Shown piece after piece: positions 42,889-52,109 of a stretch of 64,000 bases of DNA; positions within the stretch are counted from its first letter, which is position 1, and each line of letters starts with the position of its first letter. The stretch covers positions 62,001 through 126,000 of the forward strand of contig NZ_STGA01000073.1 in NCBI RefSeq assembly GCF_005222835.1, in the 5' to 3' direction. Below the pieces are notes generated by a model. The model made no database searches. It saw only the letters and a list, made by a program, of their open reading frames with translations, and had not been told where the DNA came from. The position numbers were made by a program, and so were the translations under genes. Source of the DNA: Rhizobium sp. FKY42. GTDB taxonomy: Bacteria > Pseudomonadota > Alphaproteobacteria > Rhizobiales > Rhizobiaceae.

Positions 42889-43725
42889 TCAGGCGGCGCT
42901 GCGGCGCGCAGCAGCCTGATGGGACTTGATCTGCAAAAGCGTGTCGAGGTTCTGGTTCACGCGGCAATAGAATTCTTCGTCGATGAACGGTCTCAACATG
43001 AAGTCGTTGCCGCCAGCTTTCAGGAAGCGGGCCGACAGCAGGCGGTCTGTCGAAGACGACACGCCAATGATGCGCAACTCATGAGACCCGCGAACGGAGC
43101 GAATCCGCCTTGCCAGTTCGAACCCATCGATATCCGGCATGTTGTAGTCTGTCACGACCAGACCGATATCCGGGTTCTTCTTCAGAATATCGATGGCCTT
43201 GGCGCCGCTTTCGGCAACGCTGACACGGAAATTGTAACGCTTGAGGCGGGTCGAGAGGAGCGCGCGCGCTGTCGGACTGTCATCAACGATCAGCACATGG
43301 TGACGATGGTTCGTCAGGAAGCGGCAGACGGATTCGACAAGCATTTCGACTGCGAAGACATTGTCCTTCAAAATATAGTCGACGATGTCTTTCGCGAGCA
43401 GTTTTTCCCGTGTGTGCTCCTGAAAGGTACCTGTGAAGACAATGGTCGGAATGTTGAGATCGACGAGATAGTTCAGTGCCTCGCCATTCTCTGCGCCTGG
43501 CAGGTTAATGTTGGAAATCGCAAGGGTGACAGGCACATCAGACAACTCGTTTGCCATCATGAGGTCTTCATAGGTCCGGCAGATTTCCGCATCAATCCCG
43601 AAGATTTCCTTCAAACGTTGACGGATCATGGACGTGAAGACGTTGGAGTCTTCGGCAACGATGATCCGAGCATCCGGAAACTGCTCGCCTGTATACTGCA
43701 TCCCGGATACGCCCAGATAAGTCAT
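42889..43725 (-). CDS. Tandem receiver-domain response regulator
   Basis: A 278-residue protein made of two CheY-like receiver domains and no output domain. The first (residues 18-135) has AEDS for the acidic pair, but its phosphoacceptor position reads LAISNINLP, Asn in place of Asp. The second (residues 140-260) has the full set: IVDDS, VVTDYNMP with Asp, GVSSST and RPF (in place of the usual Lys-Pro). The protein may pass a signal by protein contacts. No histidine kinase gene adjoins. A further Lys loss in REC2 (R in FMLRPF) is notable. Confidence 0.85.
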   Translation of the reverse strand: MTYLGVSGMQYTGEQFPDARIIVAEDSNVFTSMIRQRLKEIFGIDAEICRTYEDLMMANELSDVPVTLAISNINLPGAENGEALNYLVDLNIPTIVFTGTFQEHTREKLLAKDIVDYILKDNVFAVEMLVESVCRFLTNHRHHVLIVDDSPTARALLSTRLKRYNFRVSVAESGAKAIDILKKNPDIGLVVTDYNMPDIDGFELARRIRSVRGSHELRIIGVSSSTDRLLSARFLKAGGNDFMLRPFIDEEFYCRVNQNLDTLLQIKSHQAAARRSAA

Positions 43726-43821
43726 CGTTTGCCCCCTAGCTCCTTGACTTCCAGTAGGCTAAAGCACCGGGACTTGAAGAAACATTAAGCGCGCAAGACC
43801 AGCGGCGATGAATTCAACAAA

Positions 43822-43845
43822 AAAGCGGCCTTCTAGAGCCGCTTT
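43822..43845 (-). terminator. Terminator after the dimethylglycine-dehydrogenase-like gene
   Basis: On the minus strand, AAAGCGGC/GCCGCTTT with an 8-nt loop is followed by TTTTTTG. It starts 27 nt after the stop and is a canonical factor-independent terminator. Confidence 0.85.
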
Positions 43846-43871
43846 CCCGAATATGGTCAATCAATTCTTGA

Positions 43872-46385
43872 TCAGGCGCGCAAGACGGCATTATCCGGAT
43901 CAAACGGGCTTTCGTCGACGACTTCCGCCTCATAGACTGTGCCAAGAATCTTCACTTTCAGTTGGGTACCCAGTCCAGAGTGAGACGGCTTCAGCATCGC
44001 AAGTGCGAGCGATTTCCCGCAGCGCCAGCCGTAGCCACCACTCGTGACTCGGCCTACCAGTTCGCCGGCCTGATCGTAGATTGCCTCAGAGCCGCGCGCA
44101 TCGACATCCGTCGTACCCTTCACCTCCAGAGTGCTGAACACCCACTTCACGCCGTTTTCCTTGTAGGCGACAAGAGCGTCACGGCCAATGAAGTTCTTTT
44201 CAGGTTTGATGAAGCGATCGAGCCCGGATTCATAAGCATTGTATTCGATGGAAAGCTCGCGCCCCATGTTGCGATAGGACTTCTCCACCGCCATGGAGAC
44301 CATGGCGCGAATACCGAACGGCTTGATGCCGAACTCGGCACCGGCTTCCATGAGCTTGTCAAAAATATAGGCTTGCATCTCGATGGGATGATGCAATTCC
44401 CAGCCCAATTCGCCAACGAAGTTAACGCGGAGCGCATGTGCGGTCGCGACGCCAACAGAGATCTGCTTGCCTGTAAGCCAGGGGAAATCCTTGTTCTCTA
44501 GGCTGGTGCGCGTCAGCTTCTTCAACAACTGCCGGGACTTCGGCCCTGCCAGAACCAGAACGCCGTATTTCTGCGTGATCGGCTGAAGAACAACAGAGCC
44601 ATCCTGGGGAGCTAAACGGTGCAAGAGATCGTGGTCATGCGCTTCCAGACCACCAGCAGACACCATGTAGAAGCGTCCTGGCGCCCATTCATAGATCGTG
44701 AACTCCGCGCGCACCCCGCCCGCAGGCGTCAGGATATGGGCAAGCGTGATGCGACCGCGCTTCTTGGGGATGGCATTGGCAAAGATGCTCTCTAGCCACG
44801 CGCGCGCGCCAGAACCGGACACTTCAATTTTGGCGAAAGGCGACATGTCGAGGACGCCGACATTGTTCGTGACGTTCTTGACCTCGTTGCCGACATGCTC
44901 CCAGTAATTGGAGCGACGGAACGACCACTTCTCAACATAACGACCATCCTCAAGCGGCGGCGCATAATTGTGGTTGGTGATGACGTCCGCACCGACACCC
45001 TTTTCGCTTTCCGGCAGTTCATAGCCCTCCGGCGCATACCAGTTGGCACGCTCCCAGCCATAGAGAGAGCCGAAGACACCGCCCAGCTTCTTCAGGCGAT
45101 CATAGATCGGCGTCGTCTTCAGCGGACGGGCGGCAGCACGCTCTTCATCCGGATAGTGCATGGTGAAGACGTTGGCATAGGCTTCCTCGTTCTTGGCGAT
45201 CAGATAGCCTTCCGTCGCATAGGGACCGAAACGGCGCGGATCTACGCCCATGAGATCGACGGTCGGCTCACCATCCACGATCCACTCGGCCAACTGCCAG
45301 CCCGCGCCGCCTGCCGCAGTGATGCCGAAGGAGTGGCCCTCGTTCAGCCAGAAATTCTTGAGGCCCGGAGCAGGTCCGACAATCGGATTACCATCCGGCG
45401 TATAGGCAATCGCACCGTTATAGACCTTCTTGATGCCAACTTCGCCAAAGGCCGGCACACGGGCGATAGCCGTTTCGATGTGCGGCATCAGGCGGTCGAG
45501 ATCTTCCTGGAATAGTTCATATTCGCTCTGGTCGGAAGGACCGTCGACATAACAGACCGGTGCGCCAACCTCGTAAGGTCCGAGGATGAGACCACCCGCC
45601 TCCTCGCGCATGTACCACGCAGAGTCAGACTCGCGCAGAACACCCATTTCCGGCAGGCCCTGTTTGCGACGCTCCTGGATTGCCGGGTGCGGCTCGGTCA
45701 CGATGTACTGGTGCTCGACAGGGATGACCGGAATATTGATACCCACCATCTCTCCCGTCTTGCGGGCAAACGAACCGGTGCAGGAGATGATGTGCTCGGC
45801 GGTGATTTCACCCTTGTCGGTCGTCACCTTCCACAGGCCGTCCACCTGCTGTTCTATGCCCGTGACGGTCGTATTTCGGTAGATTGTGGCGCCGCGATCA
45901 CGCGCACCCTTGGCAAGCGCCTGAGTCAGGTCGGCTGGCTGAATATAGCCGTCGTCCGGATGCTGGATCGCACCAAGAAGCCCCTCGGTCTCACAGAGCG
46001 GCCAGACCTCCTTGACCTGCTCCGGTGTGAGGATGTTGACCTTGACACCGATGGTTTCGGCGATGCCGGCATAATACATGTATTCGTCCCAACGGTCCTT
46101 GGTCCGCGCGAGACGAATATTGGAGACTTTCGCAAAACCGACATTCATGCCGGTCTCTTCCTGCAGCTCTTCGTAGAAGCGGACCGAATACTTGTGCAGC
46201 TGGCCGACCGAGTAGGACAGGTTGAACAGGGGCAGCAGACCGGCGGCATGCCAGGTAGAACCGGAGGTCAGCTCCTTGCGTTCGATGAGAACAACGTCGC
46301 TCCAACCCTTCTTCGCCAGGTGATAGAGCGTCGAAACGCCGACAACGCCGCCACCGACGACGACTGCCCTCGCATGTGTTTTCAT
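43872..46385 (-). CDS. FAD-dependent dimethylglycine/sarcosine dehydrogenase-like protein with GcvT domain
   Basis: From the ATG at 46385 (GAGGGG upstream) the protein has 837 residues. The N-terminal half is a DAO-type FAD oxidoreductase with the dinucleotide motif VVVGGGVVGVSTLYHL and RKELTSGSTWHAAGLLP; the C-terminal half is GcvT-like aminomethyltransferase (MSPFAKIEVSGSGARAWLESIF, VGRVTSGGYGWRCGKSLAL). This is the layout of dimethylglycine and sarcosine dehydrogenases, which demethylate the N-methyl glycine and pass the C1 unit to tetrahydrofolate. The exact substrate is not fixed. It may be controlled by the nearby GlxA-type regulator. Confidence 0.9.
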   Translation of the reverse strand: MKTHARAVVVGGGVVGVSTLYHLAKKGWSDVVLIERKELTSGSTWHAAGLLPLFNLSYSVGQLHKYSVRFYEELQEETGMNVGFAKVSNIRLARTKDRWDEYMYYAGIAETIGVKVNILTPEQVKEVWPLCETEGLLGAIQHPDDGYIQPADLTQALAKGARDRGATIYRNTTVTGIEQQVDGLWKVTTDKGEITAEHIISCTGSFARKTGEMVGINIPVIPVEHQYIVTEPHPAIQERRKQGLPEMGVLRESDSAWYMREEAGGLILGPYEVGAPVCYVDGPSDQSEYELFQEDLDRLMPHIETAIARVPAFGEVGIKKVYNGAIAYTPDGNPIVGPAPGLKNFWLNEGHSFGITAAGGAGWQLAEWIVDGEPTVDLMGVDPRRFGPYATEGYLIAKNEEAYANVFTMHYPDEERAAARPLKTTPIYDRLKKLGGVFGSLYGWERANWYAPEGYELPESEKGVGADVITNHNYAPPLEDGRYVEKWSFRRSNYWEHVGNEVKNVTNNVGVLDMSPFAKIEVSGSGARAWLESIFANAIPKKRGRITLAHILTPAGGVRAEFTIYEWAPGRFYMVSAGGLEAHDHDLLHRLAPQDGSVVLQPITQKYGVLVLAGPKSRQLLKKLTRTSLENKDFPWLTGKQISVGVATAHALRVNFVGELGWELHHPIEMQAYIFDKLMEAGAEFGIKPFGIRAMVSMAVEKSYRNMGRELSIEYNAYESGLDRFIKPEKNFIGRDALVAYKENGVKWVFSTLEVKGTTDVDARGSEAIYDQAGELVGRVTSGGYGWRCGKSLALAMLKPSHSGLGTQLKVKILGTVYEAEVVDESPFDPDNAVLRA

Positions 46386-46532
46386 CGAAAAACCCCTCTG
46401 ATGAGACCCGGACACGAAGCGCGTTCTCCGGGCCTGATTGCATGGCCCGACTATGCAATTACACGCGCGCTGCCAAACGCCTGTTTACGACATGCTTACG
46501 GCTTGCCGCGACGCCTCCGAACTTTCCATTTG

Positions 46533-49040
46533 TCAGCTTGCAGGCGCCTCCCCGGCTTCTCGATCGTGCACATCCTTGGGTTCGTACTGCTTTTCTTTTT
46601 CCGAGGCTGGCGCACGCATGGTGTAAAGCGTGCCATGAACGTTGATGTCCTGCTTGGTGTAGGGAATTTCGATCCCTTCTTCCTCGAAGCGTCGCAGGAT
46701 TTCAGCCCGCAACGCGTTCCTGATATTCATACCATCGCTGATGTCGGCAACATGGAAACGCAATTCGAAGTCAAGCGACGAAGCTCCGAAGCGCAGGAAC
46801 TCCACATGTGGCTCAGGATTGCGCAGGATCTGCGGCACGGCCCCGGCAAGTTCCAGAAGCAGCTCGATGACGCGTCGCGGATCCGTTCCATAGGCAACGC
46901 CAACGGGGATTTCGGAACGCTGCATGCGGTTGCGGTGCGTCCAGTTGCCCACGGCCGCGTTGATGAGGTCAGAGTTCGGCACGATGATCGATTGCTTGCG
47001 GAACGTCTCGATCTCCGTTGCGCGAACCGATATGCGCTTCACGATACCTTCGGTCGTGCCGGTAATGATGTGGTCGCCCACCTTGAACGGGCGTTCGACC
47101 AAGAGAATGAGGCCCGACACGAAGTTCGAGACGATGTTCTGGAGACCGAAACCGATACCGACAGACAGAGCGGAGGCAACAAGCGCAAGGCTCGACAGAT
47201 CAATACCCGCGGCGGACACGCCGATCACGACAGCAAGGCCCATGCCGAGATAACCAATACCCGTCTTGACGGAGTTGCGGACTCCTGCATCGACCTGGCT
47301 ACGCGCCATCACGTTCCGATCGATCCAGCGTTGCGCAAACCGCGTCACCAGATAGCCAACCATGAAGAGCAGGACGCCGACGAGAATTCCGATCAGCGAG
47401 ATATTGATGTTGCCGATCGAAATCTGCGTCAAAAGACGGATGGCAGCGGCCTTGATGTCCTGTGTCTGGAACCCCCAGGTCAACAGAATGACGGGAACAA
47501 CGATGATGACCGAAAAGGCATAGATGCTGAGTCCCGCCACCAGGCCGATCTGGTCGAGGATAATCTCATTGCTCTTGAAACGCACGGCGACATATTTGCC
47601 GACCGAGGTGCTGGCAAATGCGCCCTGTTTGCCAACAGCCTTGCCCGACAGGATGCCGATGTATCCGGTAGCAACCAATGCGCCGGTGAGCACGATCTGT
47701 GTGGAGAAAAAACGCGCCAGCCCGACATAGCCGGAAAGCGCCGCCAGAAGAAGCGCGATGCCGAGCGCCCTGAGAGCGAGCGGAAACCCTCTGGGCCACG
47801 AGCGACCGGGAGCATCGGGGTCCCTGTCCTCGGCCAACACCGGCTTGAGGAATGACATGGCCAGCAGGATGACGCCGATGAGGACCGACGCAATCAGGCT
47901 CTTGGCGATGGAAAGAACGACCGGCGAATTCAACGCTTCGCTGACTTCGGTCAATGCGAAATCAAGCCCATTGATCAAAGCCATCGCGAGGATCAGCCAG
48001 AACAGGACTTTGGCACCTCTGTTTGATAGGCGAATGAGCCGCCAGTGCGGATGTTCTGGACCCAGCACGAGATAGCTCAGACGGGCAACGAAGACGACCA
48101 CCCAGATGAAGCCGAGGAAGGTGCCAACGAGGGGGCGAATGTCAGGCCGCAGGACACCGAAACTATCCATGAAGAAAAACGTCGCCAGCATAAAGGCGGA
48201 CAGCGAAAAAGTCTGGAGTACGAGCGACCAGAAAGCAAAGGACAGGCGCGTGATATAGGGCGGATTGTCGATTGCCGGATCGCGTTTGACCATCTTTCCC
48301 AGCATGCGATAGCCGCCTGCAAGGAAGAAGAGGGCAGCGCCGATCGACAGGAAGACGGCACCCACAAGTTGCAGTTTCTTGAACTTCCAGGCAAAGCTCA
48401 ACCAGCTCGCCATCGTCTCTTGGAACGTATCTACCTCATGCCAGAATGTCGAGCCCGCATCGGCCAGCATACCCCAAGAGAGATCCGTATGCTTGAGCAG
48501 AACATCAGAGAACAACCTTCGGCGCTGCTCGGTAATCTTGGCAGAGAGTTCCTTCGCGCCATTCGAGATCTGCCCGAGTTCGCTGGAGAAAGCGGTCAGT
48601 TCCCCCCTCTCCGCCGCAAGCCGGCTTCGCTCTTCGGTGACAACCGCCGCTTCCGGTGGCTGCCCGTCCTGCGGCGGCTCTCCAAGCTCTTTCACGCGCG
48701 CATTGATTTGATCAAGCCGCTGCTTGAGGCTGCCCAGATGCTCGCTGAGCCGCGTGACAAGATCATCCGCCTGCGCCTTGAGCTCGGCAAGCTGCATGTC
48801 ATCGACGCCCTGCGCGTTCGAACGCGCCGTAATCGATCCCAGCGCCTTCTTCGCTTCGGTGATCGTTGTTTGGGTCTTGGATTTAGGTGCAGCACTCGCG
48901 CCAGCCGCGGCGGCCGGTGCAGCTTCGGGCGCGCTTTGTGCCAGGGAGCCGGACGGGCTGCCGACAAGCACCAGGGTCATCAACACCCCGGCAACAATGC
49001 GCCGGAAAGCGTTTCTGCAAGATCTCTCATTCAGCCGCAA
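46533..49040 (-). CDS. DUF3772 domain MscS-family mechanosensitive channel
   Basis: An 835-residue protein with a signal peptide (cleavage about residue 35, SLAQS), a periplasmic coiled region (QTTITEAKKALGSITARS...) of the DUF3772 kind, about ten hydrophobic segments and the MscS core (LSVGIGFGLQNIVSNFVSGLILLVERPFKVGDHIITGTTEGIVKRISVRATEIETFRKQSIIVPNSDLI). The core is complete, so it should form a channel that opens under membrane tension. Members with DUF3772 resemble MscK/YbdG-size channels. The gene is monocistronic. Confidence 0.92.
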   Translation of the reverse strand: MRLNERSCRNAFRRIVAGVLMTLVLVGSPSGSLAQSAPEAAPAAAAGASAAPKSKTQTTITEAKKALGSITARSNAQGVDDMQLAELKAQADDLVTRLSEHLGSLKQRLDQINARVKELGEPPQDGQPPEAAVVTEERSRLAAERGELTAFSSELGQISNGAKELSAKITEQRRRLFSDVLLKHTDLSWGMLADAGSTFWHEVDTFQETMASWLSFAWKFKKLQLVGAVFLSIGAALFFLAGGYRMLGKMVKRDPAIDNPPYITRLSFAFWSLVLQTFSLSAFMLATFFFMDSFGVLRPDIRPLVGTFLGFIWVVVFVARLSYLVLGPEHPHWRLIRLSNRGAKVLFWLILAMALINGLDFALTEVSEALNSPVVLSIAKSLIASVLIGVILLAMSFLKPVLAEDRDPDAPGRSWPRGFPLALRALGIALLLAALSGYVGLARFFSTQIVLTGALVATGYIGILSGKAVGKQGAFASTSVGKYVAVRFKSNEIILDQIGLVAGLSIYAFSVIIVVPVILLTWGFQTQDIKAAAIRLLTQISIGNINISLIGILVGVLLFMVGYLVTRFAQRWIDRNVMARSQVDAGVRNSVKTGIGYLGMGLAVVIGVSAAGIDLSSLALVASALSVGIGFGLQNIVSNFVSGLILLVERPFKVGDHIITGTTEGIVKRISVRATEIETFRKQSIIVPNSDLINAAVGNWTHRNRMQRSEIPVGVAYGTDPRRVIELLLELAGAVPQILRNPEPHVEFLRFGASSLDFELRFHVADISDGMNIRNALRAEILRRFEEEGIEIPYTKQDINVHGTLYTMRAPASEKEKQYEPKDVHDREAGEAPAS

Positions 49041-49239
49041 TGGTGCAAACCTCGAAAAACAGGATGGCGGAAGCGTTACTTCTCATCGGTAGGAACAGGA
49101 ACTCGTCTGATTCGCAATGGACCGCTCACAAAGCCAAAGCAACCGGCAGAACTAAGGCACAGGCAAACCACGGAACAAAATCGATCACAAGCCGTTGTCC
49201 AGCCATCGAACATCGAACATCGAAATGAGGGTAAGGTCC

Positions 49240-49491
49240 ATGGAAAACGCAGGTATCGGCTGGCTCGCAGCAATCATCATCGGCGGCATCGCCGGTTGGT
49301 TGGCCGAACAGTTCATGAAGAGCAATATGGGCGTTCTGATGAACATCCTGCTCGGTATCGTCGGCGCAATCGTTGCAAATGCCATCCTTGGCTTACTCGG
49401 CGTCGGGCTTGGCGGCTGGATCGGCTATCTGATCGCCGGATTCATCGGCGCCTGCATTCTAATTGCCATCGGTCGCGCCATCAGGCGATAG
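49240..49491 (+). CDS. GlsB/YeaQ/YmgE-family stress-response membrane protein
   Basis: An 83-residue, very hydrophobic protein with three Gly-rich helices (WLAAIIIGGIAGWLAEQFM, GVLMNILLGIVGAIVANAILGLLG, GWIGYLIAGFIGACILIAI), characteristic of the transglycosylase-associated (GlsB/YeaQ) family. The ATG at 49240 is preceded by GGTAAGG. These proteins are often induced by stress; a transporter or enzyme role has not been shown. Confidence 0.92.
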   Translation: MENAGIGWLAAIIIGGIAGWLAEQFMKSNMGVLMNILLGIVGAIVANAILGLLGVGLGGWIGYLIAGFIGACILIAIGRAIRR

Positions 49492-49518
49492 GGCACTGCT
49501 CAGTTCTGATTTGTAAGA

Positions 49519-49540
49519 AGGCCGGGCGAATGTCCGGCCT
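49519..49540. terminator. Terminator after the GlsB-type gene
   Basis: AGGCCGG/CCGGCCT forms a 7-bp stem with an 8-nt loop, followed by CTTTC. It lies between the convergent GlsB-type and UPF0303 genes and may serve both. Confidence 0.7.
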
Positions 49541-49553
49541 CTTTCATTGGTGG

Positions 49554-50045
49554 TCAGGGCAATTTCGGAATATCGTTCCAAACGCCCTGTTCCAAAGCCA
49601 GTCCCTCGATCGCGAGATTATGGTCTTCCCGTTGCGGCAATCCCGAAATGGTCAATGCGCCAATACAACCTACGCCCGACACTCTGATGGGAACGCAGCC
49701 ACCATGAGGCGCAAAATCTGCAACGGGCAGGCCCCATTTGCTCTCAAGCGTCGTTTGCTGCTGAGCAAGATCGAGACCGATCGCATAGCTTGAACGGTGG
49801 AACCTCAAAACGAGATTACGCTTGCGGCGGATCCAGTGTTCGAAATCCGGCTTACCTCCCGGCAGACTGGTAAAGAAGGCCTGCATGCCGTTGATGTAAA
49901 CGTCGATGGCCAGAATATGAGACCGCGCCGACGCGATATCTCGCAACCGCGATCCCAGCGACCATGCGCGCGCGAGATCGAAGTGGTCAAACTCCAGCAG
50001 TTTCTCCTGACTGGCGATAATCTCGAGATCGTTTTGTGTCGTCAT
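49554..50045 (-). CDS. UPF0303 family protein (heme-degrading domain type)
   Basis: From the Met at 50045 (or 50051; CAGGAG lies upstream) the protein has 163 residues, the usual size; the frame to 50222 is unsupported. Landmarks are FDHFDLARAWSLGSRLRDIA, ILAIDVYINGMQAFFTSLPG, WIRRKRNLVLRFHRSSYAIG and the Gly-rich end VADFAPHGGCVPIRVSGVGCIGALTISGLPQREDH, which is the GlcG/HbpS-like fold. Members are annotated as heme-degrading domain proteins, but activity is uncertain. Confidence 0.85.
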   Translation of the reverse strand: MTTQNDLEIIASQEKLLEFDHFDLARAWSLGSRLRDIASARSHILAIDVYINGMQAFFTSLPGGKPDFEHWIRRKRNLVLRFHRSSYAIGLDLAQQQTTLESKWGLPVADFAPHGGCVPIRVSGVGCIGALTISGLPQREDHNLAIEGLALEQGVWNDIPKLP

Positions 50046-50284
50046 ATGCATGCTCTCCTGTTGCATCGAACAGTAAGGCAGCCACAGACAATTTTCGATG
50101 GGATGAAATTGCATTTTTTCTTGAAGCCAAGAATCCCGGATTTTCAGGTGTTTTGGCGATCTCTCTCCATTTTTCTGCAAGCTGCATCCAACTTTTTTCA
50201 AAAGGCCGCTAGACAAGGTCAAAAGACCTCTTTATACGCCCCCTCACACCAGCGGCGCACACAACACCAAGCGCTGACGGGGAT

Positions 50285-50360
<76 letters not shown>

Positions 50361-50490
50361 AACCTTTAAACAGGTTGAATATTACTTTGGACGGTTATGG
50401 CTTTTTGTCTATCTGTCGCCTTTCACCTCCTCTTGTTGCTTGAGATATCTATCAGGTGAATTCGTTTGCGATTGCATCGGATACCGCTCG

Positions 50491-50688
50491 TCATTTCTTC
50501 ACCGCATCCGCGTCTATCTGATCCGGGTCATAGCCGTAGCGAACTGGTTTCGGCTTCTCGTCAGCTGCCACAGTTGTTTTATGCATCCTTTTCCATTGTT
50601 CGATCAGGGGACCAATAGAACTGCGATAAGGTGTATGGCGATCCGCCGTGGAGCCTTGTTCTTCTGGTCTCTTTGTATTCCTCGGCAT
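50491..50688 (-). CDS. Small hydrophilic hypothetical protein
   Basis: A 65-residue frame beginning MPRNTKRPEEQGSTADRHTPYRS and ending VRYGYDPDQIDADAVKK. The composition is charged and Pro-rich, with a GAGGAAG about 12 nt before the ATG. It looks like a disordered, soluble protein; I recognise no family. It fills an otherwise empty stretch between tRNA-Lys and the LuxR-type gene. Confidence 0.4.
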   Translation of the reverse strand: MPRNTKRPEEQGSTADRHTPYRSSIGPLIEQWKRMHKTTVAADEKPKPVRYGYDPDQIDADAVKK

Positions 50689-50798
50689 AGGCGTCAGACT
50701 TCCTCACCACGGATGGCTTTTGGCGGTTTTGGAACTGACTGATACAGGAGAGACGAGGGGCGGCCTATTCCATCGAATGGCTACCCAAATTGAGGGTA

Positions 50799-51497
50799 TC
50801 ACGGCTCGATCAACTGGTAACGGATGGCAGATGCAACAGCCTGGGATATGGTTGTACAATCCAGCTTTTGCCGGACAGCCTTCAGATAGGCGCGCGCTGT
50901 GTGATGAGAGATCTCAAGAATCGCCGCTATCTCTTTCGCCGCTTTTCCACGCGCAGCCCATTCAAGACATTGTAGCTCGCGTTGACTGAGACGCGGCCGT
51001 GGAGACTGGTGACCGAAAGCCTCGATCACCGCCCGCTCATGAACGGCTGACGCCAAAGCGACCCAGTCCTCGAAATGCCGCTCCGCCATGGCTTGCCAAT
51101 CGCAATCGTTCGCCATGGAACTAATGCTCAGCATTGCGCGCGGCGTGTCGGTGTCCGATATGGGTATGGAAAAACCGTTGCTGCCAATCCCGTAGTCTAG
51201 AGCAGCGCCGAAGACTTCATCGTAGCCAGCCTCACCCTTGAGATCGGACCACTGGAACGGAGTGTCGCGCAGTTTTCCAAAACGGACGACCGGATCAATC
51301 GATACATACCCGCGCGTGATATAGGAACCGACCCATGACGCGGGATAGGTTGTCTTTACCCACGGATTATCCAACCCGCCGATTGAAAAACGAAAGAAGT
51401 TATACGTAACATGAGATACTTCGTAATGATCGCGGATCTGGAGCAAGCATTGTTCAACAGTGACCGAGGGATCAAGATAATATAGAATATGCCTCAA
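50799..51497 (-). CDS. LuxR-family regulator with autoinducer-binding domain
   Basis: A 232-residue protein. The N-terminal autoinducer-binding fold carries the conserved WVGSYITRGYVSIDPVV (Trp, Tyr, Asp-Pro) near residue 57, FQWSD near 85 and GIGSNGFSIP near 110, corresponding to the acyl-homoserine-lactone pocket residues of TraR. The C-terminal LuxR helix-turn-helix (LSQRELQCLEWAARGKAAKEIAAILEISHHTARAYLKAVRQKLDC) is complete. No luxI-type synthase gene is in the window, so here it looks like a solo. The ligand may be an acyl-HSL made elsewhere. Confidence 0.9.
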   Translation of the reverse strand: MRHILYYLDPSVTVEQCLLQIRDHYEVSHVTYNFFRFSIGGLDNPWVKTTYPASWVGSYITRGYVSIDPVVRFGKLRDTPFQWSDLKGEAGYDEVFGAALDYGIGSNGFSIPISDTDTPRAMLSISSMANDCDWQAMAERHFEDWVALASAVHERAVIEAFGHQSPRPRLSQRELQCLEWAARGKAAKEIAAILEISHHTARAYLKAVRQKLDCTTISQAVASAIRYQLIEP

Positions 51498-51695
51498 TTG
51501 AAAATATCCGCATTAAATCGCTGAACACCACTGAGATGATAAGGGCATTCCCGAATTTATAAAGGATAAAATCTATCGAGTAATCTATCCGAAGCAAGCA
51601 CGAAAGAGCGCAGCATGTCGTCTAATCAGGCCACGCGCTCCGAATTGAAGTTACAGATCACGGCTGGTATGGACGAACAGATGACTGCCCGTCGA

Positions 51696-51959
51696 TTAAG
51701 CCCTTGCGTCAAGCGCAGCTTGGTCGACTTCTTCCAGAAACAGGCGCTGCAACTCCATCTGTACAGCATTCATGAAAAGGCCCGCCTGATGGGACACCTC
51801 TTCCGCAGAGGTGCCGAGCCGCGAGAGACGGGCAGAGAAATCGGCCATCTGGCTGCGCCAGTAACGGTTGGCTTCCTCTCCGTGAAGGTTCAGAAGAACC
51901 TGAGCACAACGCCGTATATCCGCCATCCGCCGGTCGGCGGGAAAATGTGCAAGCGTCAT
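51696..51959 (-). CDS. Small DUF6074-like protein
   Basis: An 87-residue protein starting at the ATG at 51959 (AGGAG 8 nt upstream), in preference to the 135-residue frame. The sequence (MTLAHFPADRRMADIRRCAQ, then LLNLHGEEANRYWRSQMADF, a hydrophobic and acidic helical C-terminus) resembles short rhizobial DUF6074 proteins, which recur in phage-related and accessory regions. Family assignment is from memory and is tentative. It is followed by no visible partner. Confidence 0.6.
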   Translation of the reverse strand: MTLAHFPADRRMADIRRCAQVLLNLHGEEANRYWRSQMADFSARLSRLGTSAEEVSHQAGLFMNAVQMELQRLFLEEVDQAALDARA

Positions 51960-52109
51960 GACCTCTCCTGTACGCGAAACGCCCGAATCAACTGAACTAC
52001 CTGCACACAATCGCCTGAAGTGGTTCTCAAATTCTAAACACGGTCGCCTCATTTGAAGTGATGTACCGCTGCGGCACGCGTCCCTGCACCGAATTGACCT
52101 CACGTAACG

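Noticed and set aside
45687..47855. 722-codon open frame across the dimethylglycine-dehydrogenase-like and MscS genes
   Set aside because: It runs antisense across two recognised genes and their gap, with no domain and unnatural composition; explained by codon bias of the real strand.
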